A stretch of 64,000 nucleotides of DNA from Aminobacter aganoensis (GCF_014206975.1 NZ_JACHOU010000008.1:124001-188000), one strand, 5' to 3'. Positions 37,195 through 46,699 are shown, counted from the first letter of the stretch. Made by a program: numbers and translations. Notes: a model not told the origin generated them from the letters alone.

Positions 37195-37220
37195 CCTTCT
37201 CCCCGCCCGCGGGGAGAAGG
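37195..37220. repeat. CCTTCTCCCC palindrome (rhizobial intergenic repeat)
   Basis: CCTTCTCCCC / GGGGAGAAGG arms with a 6-nt loop, followed by TGCCGGCAGGCGG. The same motif is a widespread intergenic repeat in rhizobia. It lies 12 nt after the leucine dehydrogenase stop and may also serve as its mRNA 3' hairpin. Confidence 0.7.
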
Positions 37221-37273
37221 TGCCGGCAGGCGGAAGAGGGCAGCGCCGCCTCTGCGAACACCCACCCAAATGC

Positions 37274-37312
37274 AAAACGGCCCGGCTGCGTCCACAACCG
37301 GGCCGTTTTCAA
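37274..37312. terminator. Bidirectional rho-independent terminator
   Basis: AAAACGGCCCGG / CCGGGCCGTTTT, a 12-bp perfect stem with a 12-nt loop. A-run on the left and T-run on the right let it stop both leucine dehydrogenase (+) and yceH (-). Confidence 0.85.
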
Positions 37313-37327
37313 TTACCTGCCAAGCGC

Positions 37328-37966
37328 TTATGCGCCGACAGCGTCAAGCCTTGCCTTTAGCGCCGCCACTTCCTCTTCTAGAAGCCGGACGCGTTCCTCG
37401 AGCTCAGAAACAGCGGGGGCGCTCACGCTCGGCGCCCGGCTTGCCGTGACAACCGCAGCGTCGACATCACCGGACAACAGATGCGCGAAGCGATCTTCGC
37501 GCTGGCCGGGTGCTCGGCCGATCTCCTTGACCAGCGCCGGCCTGCGGCCGATCAGCATGTCGAGTTCGCTGCGCACGGCGTCGGCATCGGCAAAGTTCGC
37601 CATGCGCTCGGTGCGGGCGAGCAGTTCGTAGACGGTCTGCGGTCCGCGCAGCAGCAGCAGGCCGATCAGCGCACTCTGGTTGCGCGTCAGCGAGAACTTC
37701 TGCGCCATCTGGTGTTCATAGCGCTCGACACGCGAGGCAAATTGCTGCTTCGCCAGTCCCTTTGCCTGCAGCGAACCAAGCGTCCTGGTGATGTCGACCA
37801 TCTCCAGGGCCATCACCGGCTCGCGCGACGTCTTCTGGTTGGCCGCGGCCACCAGCGCATTCGACGTCATCGGATAGACGTCAGGCGTCAGTTCCTTCTT
37901 CTCGATCAGGCAGCCAAGCACGCGTGCTTCGGCTGGAGTAAGGTGAGGAAGGTCCGTGTCCGTCAT
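37328..37966 (-). CDS. YceH-family (DUF480) protein
   Basis: 212 residues. Two winged-helix units: LTPAEARVLGCLIEKKELTP, then DVYPMTSNALVAAANQKTSR; and ALIGLLLLRGPQTVYELLAR with RTERMANFADADAVRSELD. A C-terminal coiled coil (SELEERVRLLEEEVAALKAR) follows. This is the UPF0502/YceH pattern. No biochemical function is established for the family. It lies on the same strand just downstream of sdhB, 31 nt apart, so it may be read through from the sdh operon. Confidence 0.93.
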   Translation of the reverse strand: MTDTDLPHLTPAEARVLGCLIEKKELTPDVYPMTSNALVAAANQKTSREPVMALEMVDITRTLGSLQAKGLAKQQFASRVERYEHQMAQKFSLTRNQSALIGLLLLRGPQTVYELLARTERMANFADADAVRSELDMLIGRRPALVKEIGRAPGQREDRFAHLLSGDVDAAVVTASRAPSVSAPAVSELEERVRLLEEEVAALKARLDAVGA

Positions 37967-37997
37967 ATGCGCTGTTGCCTCAAGCCGATCGACGAAA

Positions 37998-38777
37998 CTA
38001 CACCCGGCGTTCGACCATCATCTTCTTGATCTCGGCGATCGCCTTGGCCGGGTTCAGCCCCTTGGGGCAGGTCTGGGCGCAGTTCATGATGGTGTGGCAG
38101 CGATACAGCCGGAATGGATCCTCGAGATCGTCGAGGCGCTCGCCCTTGGCCTCGTCGCGGCTGTCGATCAGCCAGCGATAGGCCTGCAGCAGCACGGCCG
38201 GGCCGAGGTAGCGGTCGCCGTTCCACCAGTAGCTCGGGCAAGAGGTCGAGCAGCAGGCGCACAGGATGCACTCGTAGAGGCCGTCGAGCTTGGCGCGGTC
38301 TTCATGGCTCTGCAGCCATTCCTTCGCCGGCTCCGGCGACACAGTCTTCAGCCACGGCTCGATCGAGCGGTGCTGGGCGTAGAAATTGGTGAGGTCGGGC
38401 ACCAGGTCCTTGACCACCGGCATGTGCGGCAGCGGGTAGATCTTTACCGCGCCCGAAATGTCGTCGCAACCCTTGGTACAGGCCAACGTGTTCGAGCCGT
38501 CGATGTTCATCGCGCAGGAACCACAGATGCCCTCGCGGCACGAGCGGCGCAAGGTCAGCGTCGGGTCGATCTTGTTCTTGATGTAGAGCAGGTGATCCAG
38601 CACCATCGGGCCGCAATCGTCGACGTCGACGAAATAGGTGTCGATGCTCGGGTTCTCGCCATCGTCCGGCGACCAGCGATAGATCCGGTATTCGCGCAGG
38701 TTGGTTGCGCCCTCGGGCTTGGGCCAGGTCTTGCCCTGCCTGATCTGCGAGTTCTTGGGGAGCGTTAGTTCGACCAC
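37998..38777 (-). CDS. sdhB: Succinate dehydrogenase iron-sulfur subunit
   Basis: 259 residues. Carries electrons from the flavin of SdhA to ubiquinone through three Fe-S clusters. Cysteine sets: [15 protein letters not shown] with CTKG (2Fe-2S), [16 protein letters not shown] (4Fe-4S) and [17 protein letters not shown] (3Fe-4S). The GTG start at 38777 has GAGGAACC 6 nt upstream and gives the usual rhizobial N terminus (VVELTLPKN). It overlaps the end of the DUF3052-like gene by 13 nt, so the two are coupled. Confidence 0.97.
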   Translation of the reverse strand: MVELTLPKNSQIRQGKTWPKPEGATNLREYRIYRWSPDDGENPSIDTYFVDVDDCGPMVLDHLLYIKNKIDPTLTLRRSCREGICGSCAMNIDGSNTLACTKGCDDISGAVKIYPLPHMPVVKDLVPDLTNFYAQHRSIEPWLKTVSPEPAKEWLQSHEDRAKLDGLYECILCACCSTSCPSYWWNGDRYLGPAVLLQAYRWLIDSRDEAKGERLDDLEDPFRLYRCHTIMNCAQTCPKGLNPAKAIAEIKKMMVERRV

Positions 38778-39229
38778 GATCGGTTCCTCACAGCTTGGCG
38801 CAGTTCCTTGCGGATGACGAGCTTGAGCCCGCTCCACACGGCGTCCACGGCACAGACCTTGACGTCCACCAGCCCCTCGGGCAGCGCCACGTCGCGAATG
38901 ACATCTTCGGTGATGTCGGTGGCGATCTTCGACGCCTTCTTGGGCCAGGAAATCCAGACCGCGCCGTCGGGCGCGATCATCTTCTTGAAAGTCCCGACAT
39001 TGTCGTCGAGATCGGCACGGCGCCGCGTGAAGGCGTGCACCACGTCGTGGCCCCCGCCTGCCTCGCCCAGCGCCGGCCAGTCGGTCAGCGTCCTGACGGC
39101 GAAGTCACGCGCCGTGGCCAGGTCGCCAAGCGCGTCCGGCAGGCCGACAAACACCACGCTCTGGCCGTCCTTCAGGCCGAGCTTCACCGCAAGCGGCGTT
39201 GGCGAATATCCTGCTGCCGCCGACGCCAT
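38765..39229 (-). CDS. DUF3052-like protein inside the sdh operon
   Basis: 154 residues, soluble. Sequence: [30 protein letters not shown], then [17 protein letters not shown] and [39 protein letters not shown]. The last two blocks match the DUF3052 pattern (WISWPKK and VWSGLKLV). Function unknown. It lies between sdhA (3-nt gap) and sdhB (13-nt overlap) and must be co-transcribed with them. Most bacteria have sdhA and sdhB adjacent, so this is an insertion into the operon; a role in assembly or repair is speculative. Confidence 0.85.
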   Translation of the reverse strand: MASAAAGYSPTPLAVKLGLKDGQSVVFVGLPDALGDLATARDFAVRTLTDWPALGEAGGGHDVVHAFTRRRADLDDNVGTFKKMIAPDGAVWISWPKKASKIATDITEDVIRDVALPEGLVDVKVCAVDAVWSGLKLVIRKELRQAVRNRSWSN

Positions 39230-39232
39230 GGC

Positions 39233-41062
39233 TCAGTACACGCGCGCCTTCGGCGCGATCTTGGCCAGGCTGATGCCGCCGTCTTCTTCCTTGAGCAACG
39301 GCTCGGTGTGCACCGGCCGGTAGGTCAGCGTCACCTCGCCATTCTCGGCGACATTGGCCAGCGTGTGCTTGCGCCAGTTGGCGTCGTCGCGCGCCGAGAA
39401 GTCCTCGCGGGCATGCGCGCCGCGGCTTTCCTTGCGTGCTTCGGCGCCATAGACGGTGGCGATCGCGTTCGACATCAGGTTCTCGAGTTCCAGCGTCTCC
39501 ACCAGGTCCGAATTCCAGATCATCGAGCGGTCGAAGACCTTGATGTCCTTCATCTCGCCCCAGATCTGGGAGATGCGCTTGCAGCCCTGCTCCAGCGATT
39601 CCTGCGTCCGGAACACGGCGGCGTCGTCCTGCATCGCGCGCTGCATCTTTTCGCGCAGCACCGCCGTCGGCGTGCCGCCGTTGGCATGCCGCAGGCGATC
39701 GAAGCGGTCCATGATCTTTTCGACCGAAGCCGCGTTCGGCGCCTGGATCGGCGCGTTGCGGTCGACCACTTCGCCGGCGCGGATGGCGGCGGCGCGGCCG
39801 AACACCACGAGGTCGATCAGCGAGTTGGAGCCGAGGCGGTTGGCGCCATGCACCGAGGCGCAGCCGGCCTCGCCGACGGCCATCAGGCCAGGCGACACGC
39901 GGTCCGGATTGCCGGCTGTCGGGTTGAGCACCTCGCCCCAGTAATTGGTCGGGATGCCGCCCATGTTGTAGTGCACCGTCGGCAGCACCGGGATCGGCTC
40001 GCGGGTCACGTCGACGCCGGCGAAGATCTTCGCCGATTCCGAGATGCCGGGCAGCCGCTCGTGCAGCACCGCCGGATCGAGGTGGTCGAGGTGCAGGAAG
40101 ATGTGGTCCTTGTTCTTGCCGACGCCGCGGCCGTCGCGGATCTCCAGCGTCATGCAGCGCGAAACCACGTCACGCGAGGCCAGGTCCTTGGCCGACGGCG
40201 CGTAGCGTTCCATGAATCGCTCGCCCTCGGCGTTGACGAGATAGCCGCCTTCGCCGCGCGCGCCTTCGGTGATGAGGCAGCCCGAACCGTAGATGCCGGT
40301 CGGGTGGAACTGCACGAACTCCATGTCCTGCAGCGGCAAGCCGGCACGCGAGGCCATGCCGCCGCCGTCGCCGGTGCAGGTATGGGCCGAGGTCGCCGAG
40401 AAATAGGCGCGGCCGTAGCCGCCGGTCGCCAGCACCACCATCTTCGCCGAGAAGCGGTGGATGGTGCCGTCGTCGAGGTTCCAGGCCACGACGCCGGTGC
40501 AGGTGCCGTCCGGCTCCATGATCAGGTCGAGGGCGAAATACTCGATGAAGAACTGGGCGTTGTTCTTCAGCGACTGGCCGTAGAGCGTGTGCAGGATGGC
40601 GTGGCCGGTGCGGTCTGCGGCAGCGCAGGTGCGCTGCACGGGCGGGCCGTCGCCGTAGTTCATCATGTGGCCGCCGAACGGCCGCTGGTAGATCTTGCCT
40701 TCCTCGGTGCGCGAGAACGGCACGCCGTAGTGCTCTAGCTCGTAGACGGCGGCGGGCGCTTCGCGCACCAGGTACTCCATGGCGTCGACGTCGCCGAGCC
40801 AGTCCGAGCCCTTGACGGTGTCGTACATATGCCACTGCCAGGAGTCAGGCCCCATGTTCTGCAGCGAGGCGGCAATGCCGCCCTGTGCCGCGACCGTGTG
40901 CGAGCGGGTCGGGAACACCTTGGTGATGCAGGCGGTCTTCAGGCCCTGCTCGGCCATGCCGAGCGTGGCGCGCAGGCCGGCGCCGCCGGCGCCGACGACG
41001 ACGACGTCGAACTTGTGGTCGACGAATGTGTAGGCGGATGCTCCGCTGGTCTTGCTGGCCAC
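39233..41062 (-). CDS. sdhA: Succinate dehydrogenase flavoprotein subunit
   Basis: 609 residues. Oxidises succinate to fumarate. FAD motif [20 protein letters not shown], flavinylation His in [36 protein letters not shown], the active-site region [35 protein letters not shown], and the C-terminal [19 protein letters not shown]. The start is GTG at 41062, with GGAGG 8 nt upstream; no suitable ATG exists. It begins 4 nt after the sdhD stop. Confidence 0.97.
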   Translation of the reverse strand: MASKTSGASAYTFVDHKFDVVVVGAGGAGLRATLGMAEQGLKTACITKVFPTRSHTVAAQGGIAASLQNMGPDSWQWHMYDTVKGSDWLGDVDAMEYLVREAPAAVYELEHYGVPFSRTEEGKIYQRPFGGHMMNYGDGPPVQRTCAAADRTGHAILHTLYGQSLKNNAQFFIEYFALDLIMEPDGTCTGVVAWNLDDGTIHRFSAKMVVLATGGYGRAYFSATSAHTCTGDGGGMASRAGLPLQDMEFVQFHPTGIYGSGCLITEGARGEGGYLVNAEGERFMERYAPSAKDLASRDVVSRCMTLEIRDGRGVGKNKDHIFLHLDHLDPAVLHERLPGISESAKIFAGVDVTREPIPVLPTVHYNMGGIPTNYWGEVLNPTAGNPDRVSPGLMAVGEAGCASVHGANRLGSNSLIDLVVFGRAAAIRAGEVVDRNAPIQAPNAASVEKIMDRFDRLRHANGGTPTAVLREKMQRAMQDDAAVFRTQESLEQGCKRISQIWGEMKDIKVFDRSMIWNSDLVETLELENLMSNAIATVYGAEARKESRGAHAREDFSARDDANWRKHTLANVAENGEVTLTYRPVHTEPLLKEEDGGISLAKIAPKARVY

Positions 41063-41066
41063 CGTA

Positions 41067-41462
41067 TCAGCCTCCGAATGCGATCTTGAGCAGGGCGAAC
41101 AGCGAAGCCGCACCCACCACAATGGTGAAGAAGGTGTTCAGCATGAGCAGGGCAAGCTTGCCGCCCTCGCCATGCACGTAGTCCTCGATGACGATCTGCA
41201 TGCCGAGCTTCATGTGGTAAAGGCCCGAGATCAGCACCAGCGCCATCACCAGCGCCACCAGCGGATTGGCGAGCGTGGCGCGCACGGCGGCGTAATCGGC
41301 GCCGTTGAGCGCGATCAGCAGGCCGACGAAGATCAGCATCAGCGGAATGTTGGCGACCGCCGTCAGGCGCTGGCGCCAGAAATGCAGGGTGCCTTCGCGG
41401 GCGGAACCCAGGCCGCGCACCTTGCCGAGCGGCGTGCGCATGTCGTTGTTGCTCCCGCTCAT
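41067..41462 (-). CDS. sdhD: Succinate dehydrogenase hydrophobic membrane anchor subunit
   Basis: 131 residues with three membrane helices ([56 protein letters not shown]). [20 protein letters not shown] holds the haem-ligand His and the quinone-site Asp/Tyr typical of SdhD. N terminus [18 protein letters not shown] is the alphaproteobacterial form. One base separates its ATG from the sdhC stop. Confidence 0.96.
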   Translation of the reverse strand: MSGSNNDMRTPLGKVRGLGSAREGTLHFWRQRLTAVANIPLMLIFVGLLIALNGADYAAVRATLANPLVALVMALVLISGLYHMKLGMQIVIEDYVHGEGGKLALLMLNTFFTIVVGAASLFALLKIAFGG

Positions 41463-41463
41463 G

Positions 41464-41880
41464 TCAGGCTCCCCGAACCATGTAGCCGACGATCCAGACC
41501 AGCGCGGTCACCACCACGGAGGCGACCACCGTCGCCCAGGCGATCTTCGACGCGGTGTGCTTCTCCAGGCCCACGCCGGTGTCCCAGACCAGGTGGCGGA
41601 TGCCGCCCATCATGTGGAATACCAGCGCCCAAGTGTAGCCGAGCAGCACCAACTGGCCGAACCAGCTGCCGTAGATCCCGCTGACGAAATCGAAATACTC
41701 CTGCGACGTCGCCGCCGCGATCAGCCACCAGGCGACCAGCAGCGTGCCGAAATACAGCGCGCCGCCGGTGATGCGGTGCAGGATCGACGTCGTCATGGTG
41801 ATCGGCGGGCGATAGACGGTCAGGTGCGGCGACAATGGCCGCGCACGCGATGTGGCTTGGGTGGCTTGTGATTTGCTCAT
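41464..41880 (-). CDS. sdhC: Succinate dehydrogenase cytochrome b556 subunit
   Basis: 138 residues, three membrane helices. [20 protein letters not shown] and [20 protein letters not shown] carry the quinone-site Ser/Arg, and [18 protein letters not shown] contains the haem-ligand His. ATG at 41880 has GGGGGAG just upstream and gives the standard N terminus; the ATG at 41898 has no ribosome-binding site. First gene of sdhC-sdhD-sdhA-DUF3052-sdhB. Confidence 0.96.
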   Translation of the reverse strand: MSKSQATQATSRARPLSPHLTVYRPPITMTTSILHRITGGALYFGTLLVAWWLIAAATSQEYFDFVSGIYGSWFGQLVLLGYTWALVFHMMGGIRHLVWDTGVGLEKHTASKIAWATVVASVVVTALVWIVGYMVRGA

Positions 41881-41960
41881 GGCTCCCCCGGTCTGCATCC
41901 GAGCGTGGCTATGTTTGAATACGGCGCCGCCGCACCGTTTTGCGACGTCGGACTGCGCGC

Positions 41961-41989
41961 TTTCTAATGTGCTTTTTGCACCGCGTCAA
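41961..41989 (-). promoter_or_regulatory. Candidate promoter of the sdh operon
   Basis: On the minus strand TTGACG (41984-41989), a 17-nt spacer, then TAGAAA (41961-41966). The spacer contains the dyad GTGC-AAAAA-GCAC. The start of sdhC is about 80 nt downstream. Placement and spacing fit a sigma-70 promoter. Confidence 0.45.
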
Positions 41990-42060
41990 AGACCAAAAAA
42001 CCGTTCAGGCGCACCTATTTAGTCGCATCGCGGCTTCAATCGATTGAACGCCGATTGGAG

Positions 42061-42156
42061 CTACCCGCCTGGGTAAGTGGGGGATCGGCGACCGGGCACG
42101 GGTAACAGCCAAGGCCTCCCCATTGGGGCGAGCGACGCCCTACCCGGTCGGGTGAG
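42061..42156. promoter_or_regulatory. Paired dyad CTACCCG-N3-GGGTRAG, intergenic of sdhC and 42301
   Basis: CTACCCGCCTGGGTAAG at 42061-42077 and CTACCCGGTCGGGTGAG at 42140-42156, 79 bp apart, each nearly symmetric. They lie in the 420-bp divergent region between sdhC and the small secreted gene. No known regulator site was recognised; a dimeric repressor or activator is a guess. Confidence 0.4.
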
Positions 42157-42300
42157 TCGCAACCTGCCGGTCGCATCGGGGCAGAATTAACCATGTTCGT
42201 TAATCAGTGCGGCCCCGACCGTGCCGGCCTCTTAACAAAGATTAAGAAAAGGTTAAGGTTCGAATCGAAACTTCGCGCCGCAAACCATGGAGATTGCGCG

Positions 42301-42657
42301 ATGCGCCTCCCGTTGGCTTTCCTCGGAACTGCGTCCCTCGCACTCGCGGCGACGATGGCCTTGGCGACACCTGCCGTTTCCGGCGGCTGGGACCATGACC
42401 GCGTCTACGCCGATTCGTTCGGCAATCTGGTGGTCGACAGCGCTGCCGGCTACAAGCGCATCGTCGTCGGCCAAGGCCATTCGGCACGCCAGTTGGCCGA
42501 ATACACCGGCTCCGCCAAGCCAAAGGTCGTCTATCTCGACGAAGGCCGGCGCGCCGCGCGGCATTGCTACCGGCCGCCGATGCTGCTCAAGGGCCGCAGC
42601 TACATGTATGGCTTCTCCGAGGGAGAAATCCCCCAGCCCGGCCTGCGCTGCTACTGA
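42301..42657 (+). CDS. Small exported protein of unknown function
   Basis: 118 residues with a signal peptide (LPLAFLGTASLALAATMALA, cut near residue 28). The mature part begins GGWDHDRVYADSFGNLVVDS and contains AGYKRIVVGQGHSARQLAEY and a C-terminal pair of cysteines (ARHCYRPPMLL, PGLRCY) that may form a disulfide. GGAGATTGCGCG precedes ATG 42301; the longer ORF from 42193 has no coding support. A Rhizobiales-type conserved hypothetical. Convergent with the diguanylate cyclase, 7 nt apart. Confidence 0.75.
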   Translation: MRLPLAFLGTASLALAATMALATPAVSGGWDHDRVYADSFGNLVVDSAAGYKRIVVGQGHSARQLAEYTGSAKPKVVYLDEGRRAARHCYRPPMLLKGRSYMYGFSEGEIPQPGLRCY

Positions 42658-42664
42658 TTTCGGG

Positions 42665-43876
42665 TCAGGACTTGCCGCCGAAGGGCACGATGTTTGACTC
42701 GGCGTGCATCTCGACGACGCTGCCGGAGGCCACCCGCACGCAGTCGCGCCCGTCCTTCTTGGCTTCGTAGAGTGCTGCGTCCGCGCGGCGCATCAGCTGG
42801 TCGATGAACTCGCCGGTGACCAGTTCGGCCACGCCGAAGCTCGCGGTGAACCGTTGGTTCGACGGCAGCCCTTCGATCGGCAGGGCCGAGAACGCGCTGC
42901 GCGCGCCTTCGGCGAACAGCCGTGCCGCCGCCAGGTGCGTGCCGGGCAGGATGATCGCGAACTCCTCGCCGCCGATGCGCCCGGCGATGTGATGGCCCAC
43001 CTTGGATTCGTGGATGAAGCGCGCGAACGCCTCGATCACCCGGTCGCCGGACAGATGGCCATAGGTGTCGTTGATCGACTTGAAATGGTCGAGGTCGGAG
43101 ATCACCAGCGTCACCGGCAGGCCCTGGCGCTCCGCCTCGCGTAGCGCAATCGCCGCCTGGCGCTGGAAACCGCCGCGGTTGAGCAGGCCCGACAGCGCGT
43201 CGGTCTCGGATTTCTGCGTTGCATCGGCAAGGATGTCGCGGACCAGGATGACCAGCAGCATCAGCGCGATCGACAACGCAAACACCGTGCCCAGCGCCTG
43301 CGAAATCATCGCATAGGTACTCTGCAGATATTGATGCGGATCGGAACCGGAGCCGACGGCTAGCGCCAGATAGGGCTTGGAAAAGAACTGCAGCGCACTC
43401 GCCAGCAGCACGCCGGCGAGGCCGTAGTCGAACTGGCTGAGCTTGTCCCGCGACCTGAGCACGATCGCCGCCCCCATCGCCTGCACCGCGGCATAGGGCG
43501 TCTGGAACATCATCATCCTGAGCAACGAATCGCGCGGCAGGCCCTGCGTGATATAGACGGCCACCGTGGCCGCCACGACGAACACCAGCATCGTGCGCCA
43601 GGGCGGCGGCACCTCGTAGCGACGCGCCAGCCCGACATTCATGATGCACAGCGTCGCCAGGAAGGCGGCGAAATTGGCGGTGACGATGGGCCTCGTGTTC
43701 TCGAACCACGGGATCGAGAATTCCGTGCCGATATAAAGCAGGCCGGTCAGGTAGCAGAGCGCGAACCAGCGCGCCGAAGCGCGCTTGGCGTCATAGATCG
43801 AGATCGCCATGAACGCCGCGGCCAGCAGGCCGGCAACGAACACGTTGATCGCGAGAATGAACTCTGCACCACTCAT
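42665..43876 (-). CDS. Membrane-bound GGDEF diguanylate cyclase
   Basis: 403 residues. Eight or so hydrophobic segments occupy residues 1-225 (EFILAINVFVAGLLAAAFMA, FALCYLTGLLYIGTEFSIPW, LALMLLVILVRDILADATQ). The GGDEF domain follows: DALSGLLNRGGFQRQAAIAL, ISDLDHFKSINDTYGHLSGD, and active-site GGEEF in GRIGGEEFAIIL. An RxxD inhibitory site five residues before GGEEF is not present. It should make cyclic di-GMP in response to a membrane signal. ATG at 43876 is the first residue of the first helix. No EAL domain. Confidence 0.92.
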   Translation of the reverse strand: MSGAEFILAINVFVAGLLAAAFMAISIYDAKRASARWFALCYLTGLLYIGTEFSIPWFENTRPIVTANFAAFLATLCIMNVGLARRYEVPPPWRTMLVFVVAATVAVYITQGLPRDSLLRMMMFQTPYAAVQAMGAAIVLRSRDKLSQFDYGLAGVLLASALQFFSKPYLALAVGSGSDPHQYLQSTYAMISQALGTVFALSIALMLLVILVRDILADATQKSETDALSGLLNRGGFQRQAAIALREAERQGLPVTLVISDLDHFKSINDTYGHLSGDRVIEAFARFIHESKVGHHIAGRIGGEEFAIILPGTHLAAARLFAEGARSAFSALPIEGLPSNQRFTASFGVAELVTGEFIDQLMRRADAALYEAKKDGRDCVRVASGSVVEMHAESNIVPFGGKS

Positions 43877-43977
43877 CGTCTGGCGTCGTCTCCCACCTCC
43901 GGACCAAACCATATCGGGGAGAAAAAGACGTTAACATGACCCCACGGAAGCAGAAGCTTCTCGACATCCTCAACAAA

Positions 43978-44009
43978 ATGAAAAGGCGGCGGGCTCGCGC
44001 CCACCGCCT
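43978..44009 (-). terminator. Rho-independent terminator of leuC
   Basis: On the minus strand AGGCGG-T-GGG / CCC-G-CCGCCT stem-loop followed by TTTTCATTTTG, 33 nt after the leuC stop. Confidence 0.8.
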
Positions 44010-44041
44010 CGAATTTGACAGGCCGATATCGCCCGCGCTGG

Positions 44042-45451
44042 TCAGTGCCAGTCGCGGATGTCGACGAAATGGCCGGCGATTGCCGCTGCCGCTGCCATGG
44101 CCGGCGACACCAGGTGGGTGCGACCCTTGAAGCCCTGGCGGCCCTCGAAGTTGCGGTTCGAGGTCGAAGCGCAGCGCTCATGCGGCTTGAGCCGGTCGTC
44201 GTTCATGGCCAGGCACATCGAGCAGCCCGGCTCGCGCCAGTCGAAGCCGGCGGCAACGAAGATCTTGTCCAGGCCCTCGGCCTCCGCCTGCTCCTTGACC
44301 AGTCCCGAACCCGGCACGATCATCGCGCTGACGGTCGACGCCACCTTCTTGCCCTCGACGACCTTGGCGACGGCGCGAAGGTCCTCGATGCGGCCATTGG
44401 TGCACGAACCGATGAACACGCGGTCGACCGCGATGTCGGTGATCTTGGTGCCGGCGGTCAGGCCCATATAGTCGAGCGCGCGCTTCTTGGAGTTGCGCTT
44501 GGCCTCTTCCTCGATCACTTCCGCGTCCGGCACCACGCCGGTGACGGCGACGACGTCCTCGGGCGACGAGCCCCAGGTGACGATGGGCGGCAGCTTGCCG
44601 GCATCGAGCACGATGATCTTGTCGAAATGCGCGCCTTCGTCTGTGTGCAGCGTCTTCCAGTAGTCGAGCGCCATGTCCCACGCCTTGCCCTTCGGCGCGC
44701 GCGGTTTGTCCTTGACGTACGCGTAGGTCGTCTCGTCGGGCGCGATCAGGCCGGCGCGGGCGCCACCCTCGATCGACATGTTGCAGATCGTCATGCGGCC
44801 TTCCATCGACAGCGCGCGAATCGCCTCGCCGGCATATTCGATGACGTAGCCGGTGCCGCCCGCGGTGCCGATCTCGCCGATGATGGCGAGCACGATATCC
44901 TTGGCGGTGACGCCTTCCGGCAACTGGCCGTCGACACGCACCAGCATGTTCTTGGCCTTCTTCTGGATCAGCGTCTGGGTCGCCAGCACGTGCTCCACTT
45001 CAGACGTGCCGATGCCGTGGGCCAGCGCGCCGAACGCGCCATGCGTCGAGGTGTGGCTGTCGCCGCAGACGATGGTCATGCCCGGAAGCGTAAAGCCCTG
45101 CTCGGGGCCGACGATGTGCACGATGCCCTGGCGCTTGTCGTTCTCGGAGTAATATTCCACGCCGAAATCGGCCGAGTTCTTGGCCAGCGCCTCGACCTGG
45201 ATGCGGCTTTCCTCGTTCTTGATGCCGTTTTTGCGGTCCGGCGAGGTCGGCACGTTGTGATCGACGACGGCCAGCGTCTTCTCGGGGTGACGCACGGTGC
45301 GGCCGGTCATGCGCAGGCCTTCGAAGGCCTGCGGGCTGGTCACTTCGTGCACCAGATGGCGGTCGATGTAGAGCAGGCAGGTGCCGTCGTCCTGGCGGTC
45401 GACAACGTGGTCATCGAATATCTTGTCGTAGAGGGTACGCGGTGCGCTCAT
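44042..45451 (-). CDS. leuC: 3-isopropylmalate dehydratase large subunit
   Basis: 469 residues, the normal length. With LeuD it isomerises 2- to 3-isopropylmalate in leucine synthesis. 4Fe-4S ligands: Cys in [20 protein letters not shown] and the pair in GCSMCLAMN. Also [20 protein letters not shown] and [10 protein letters not shown], which are diagnostic. leuD is not beside it, as in other rhizobia. Upstream (45452-45734) no recognisable leader-peptide attenuator was seen. Confidence 0.97.
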   Translation of the reverse strand: MSAPRTLYDKIFDDHVVDRQDDGTCLLYIDRHLVHEVTSPQAFEGLRMTGRTVRHPEKTLAVVDHNVPTSPDRKNGIKNEESRIQVEALAKNSADFGVEYYSENDKRQGIVHIVGPEQGFTLPGMTIVCGDSHTSTHGAFGALAHGIGTSEVEHVLATQTLIQKKAKNMLVRVDGQLPEGVTAKDIVLAIIGEIGTAGGTGYVIEYAGEAIRALSMEGRMTICNMSIEGGARAGLIAPDETTYAYVKDKPRAPKGKAWDMALDYWKTLHTDEGAHFDKIIVLDAGKLPPIVTWGSSPEDVVAVTGVVPDAEVIEEEAKRNSKKRALDYMGLTAGTKITDIAVDRVFIGSCTNGRIEDLRAVAKVVEGKKVASTVSAMIVPGSGLVKEQAEAEGLDKIFVAAGFDWREPGCSMCLAMNDDRLKPHERCASTSNRNFEGRQGFKGRTHLVSPAMAAAAAIAGHFVDIRDWH

Positions 45452-45518
45452 GATCTTGGATCCGTCGATGGCAATAAATGAAAATGACCGGCCGAAATGC
45501 CGGAAGGAGCCCGTCGGC

Positions 45519-45635
45519 TCAGGGAAGTCGGCAGCTTAGCGCGCCGGAAATGCGGGCAAAGAACCGGGCCGGCAGGCGCTTGTGGTCCTGCAGCACGAAA
45601 CCTTTGTAGGCCGGATCTCCAAAGAGCTCTTCCAT
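45519..45635 (-). CDS. Small ORF (38 residues), possibly a gene remnant
   Basis: [20 protein letters not shown], then [18 protein letters not shown]. The open frame reaches upstream to a TTG at 45671 (LPERQKIDIEPL). Composition looks protein-like and not random, but no family is recognised and no clear ribosome-binding site precedes either start. It occupies the gap between leuC and the dehalogenase. Confidence 0.3.
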   Translation of the reverse strand: MEELFGDPAYKGFVLQDHKRLPARFFARISGALSCRLP

Positions 45636-45734
45636 AAGCGGCTCAATATCAATCTTTTGACGTTCCGGCAATCGGCTGCTTGCCCGGGCAGGCTGACCGG
45701 CGACCTGAGACCGCCAGACAGGGACACGCAGGGC

Positions 45735-46628
45735 TCAAGCTGTACGCGCCAACGCCTGGGCATTCGCTCGCAATCCGTGCCGGTCTGCCCACCCGGCAAT
45801 GGCTGCGGCAATCGCCTCGGGCTGATCCTCTGGCGCTGCATGCCGCGCCGGCCCGCAATTCTCGACCTCGATGCCGGCGATGTTCTCGGTACACCACGCG
45901 GTCATCTCCGCACCTATCATCAGCGTCTCGGGCGACCCCTCGAAGGTCAGAAGCAGCTTGGGCACATCCGGACTCTCGGCCAGCCAGCGGTCATAAGCCT
46001 CGATGCGGGCGATCACATCGGCCGGCTCGCCGTTGATCGGCATGGCGCGCGGCCATGCCAGCAGCGGCCGCCGGCTGTCGCGTGTCGGATAGGGCTTGCG
46101 GTAGGCGTCGAGGTCTTCGTCGCTCAGCCCGTTGAGCACGGTCGCACGCAGGGCGAACTCGATGAAGAAGTTCTCGTCCAGCACCTTGGCCTCGCCGGTG
46201 CCCGCGCCGCGCAGCGCCTCGTAGCGCGGCCTGGCACTGTCGGGAAAATCGGCCCATGTCATCGGCCGCACGATGGTCTCCATCACGGCAACCCCGCGCA
46301 CTCCACCGGGATGCCGCGCCGCCCGGTCGAAGGCCAGTGCCCCGCCCCAGTCGTGGCCGACCAGAACGACCTCCTCCAGCCCCATCGCCTCGAACCAGGC
46401 GTCGAGATAGCGGGCGTGGTCGTCGAAGCTGTAGGCGATGTCAGGTTTGCCGGAATTGCCCATGCCGATCAGGTCGGGCGCAAGGCAGCGCACATTGGCG
46501 CCCATCCCAGGCAGCACGTTGCGCCACAGATAGGACGAGGTCGGGTTGCCGTGCAGAAAGACGAACGGCACGCCATGGCCAATGTCGACATATGAAATCT
46601 CGGAGTCGAGTACGCTGATGTTCGGCAT
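45735..46628 (-). CDS. Haloalkane dehalogenase (HLD-II, DhaA/DmlA-like)
   Basis: 297 residues. Alpha/beta-hydrolase that cleaves carbon-halogen bonds to an alcohol plus halide. The halide-stabilising Asn is in FLHGNPTSSYLWRN, the nucleophile Asp in VLVGHDWGGALAF with its Trp, the catalytic Glu in AVMETIVRPMTW (HLD-II type), and the His in CGPARHAAPEDQPE. DLIGMGNSGKPDIAYSFDDH is almost signature for this group. ATG at 46628. Divergent from a MarR regulator that probably controls it. Natural substrate unknown. Similar enzymes are known from Mesorhizobium (DmlA). Confidence 0.92.
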   Translation of the reverse strand: MPNISVLDSEISYVDIGHGVPFVFLHGNPTSSYLWRNVLPGMGANVRCLAPDLIGMGNSGKPDIAYSFDDHARYLDAWFEAMGLEEVVLVGHDWGGALAFDRAARHPGGVRGVAVMETIVRPMTWADFPDSARPRYEALRGAGTGEAKVLDENFFIEFALRATVLNGLSDEDLDAYRKPYPTRDSRRPLLAWPRAMPINGEPADVIARIEAYDRWLAESPDVPKLLLTFEGSPETLMIGAEMTAWCTENIAGIEVENCGPARHAAPEDQPEAIAAAIAGWADRHGLRANAQALARTA

Positions 46629-46652
46629 CCGGCTTCCCTTCCCGCCCGGCAG

Positions 46653-46699
46653 ATAGTAAGGTACCTGTCTATATATCATTTGGTCAGGCAGCTGTCTAT
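46653..46699. promoter_or_regulatory. Candidate MarR operators between dehalogenase and marR
   Basis: A 20-bp near-palindrome ATAGTAAGGTACCTGTCTAT (46653-46672) and a second site containing GGCAGCTGTCTAT (46688-46699 region) share the half-site CTGTCTAT. They lie in the 52-70 bp between divergent starts, and so can block both promoters. Confidence 0.5.

Noticed and set aside
38795-40738. 647-codon plus-strand frame
   Set aside because: Antisense to sdhA and the DUF3052-like gene; Arg/His/Gly-rich shadow.
42250-42275. tRNA T-loop-like GGTTCGAATC
   Set aside because: No acceptor stem or anticodon arm can be drawn around it; no tRNA gene is present.
44015-45481. 488-codon plus-strand frame
   Set aside because: Antisense to leuC, which has all catalytic motifs.
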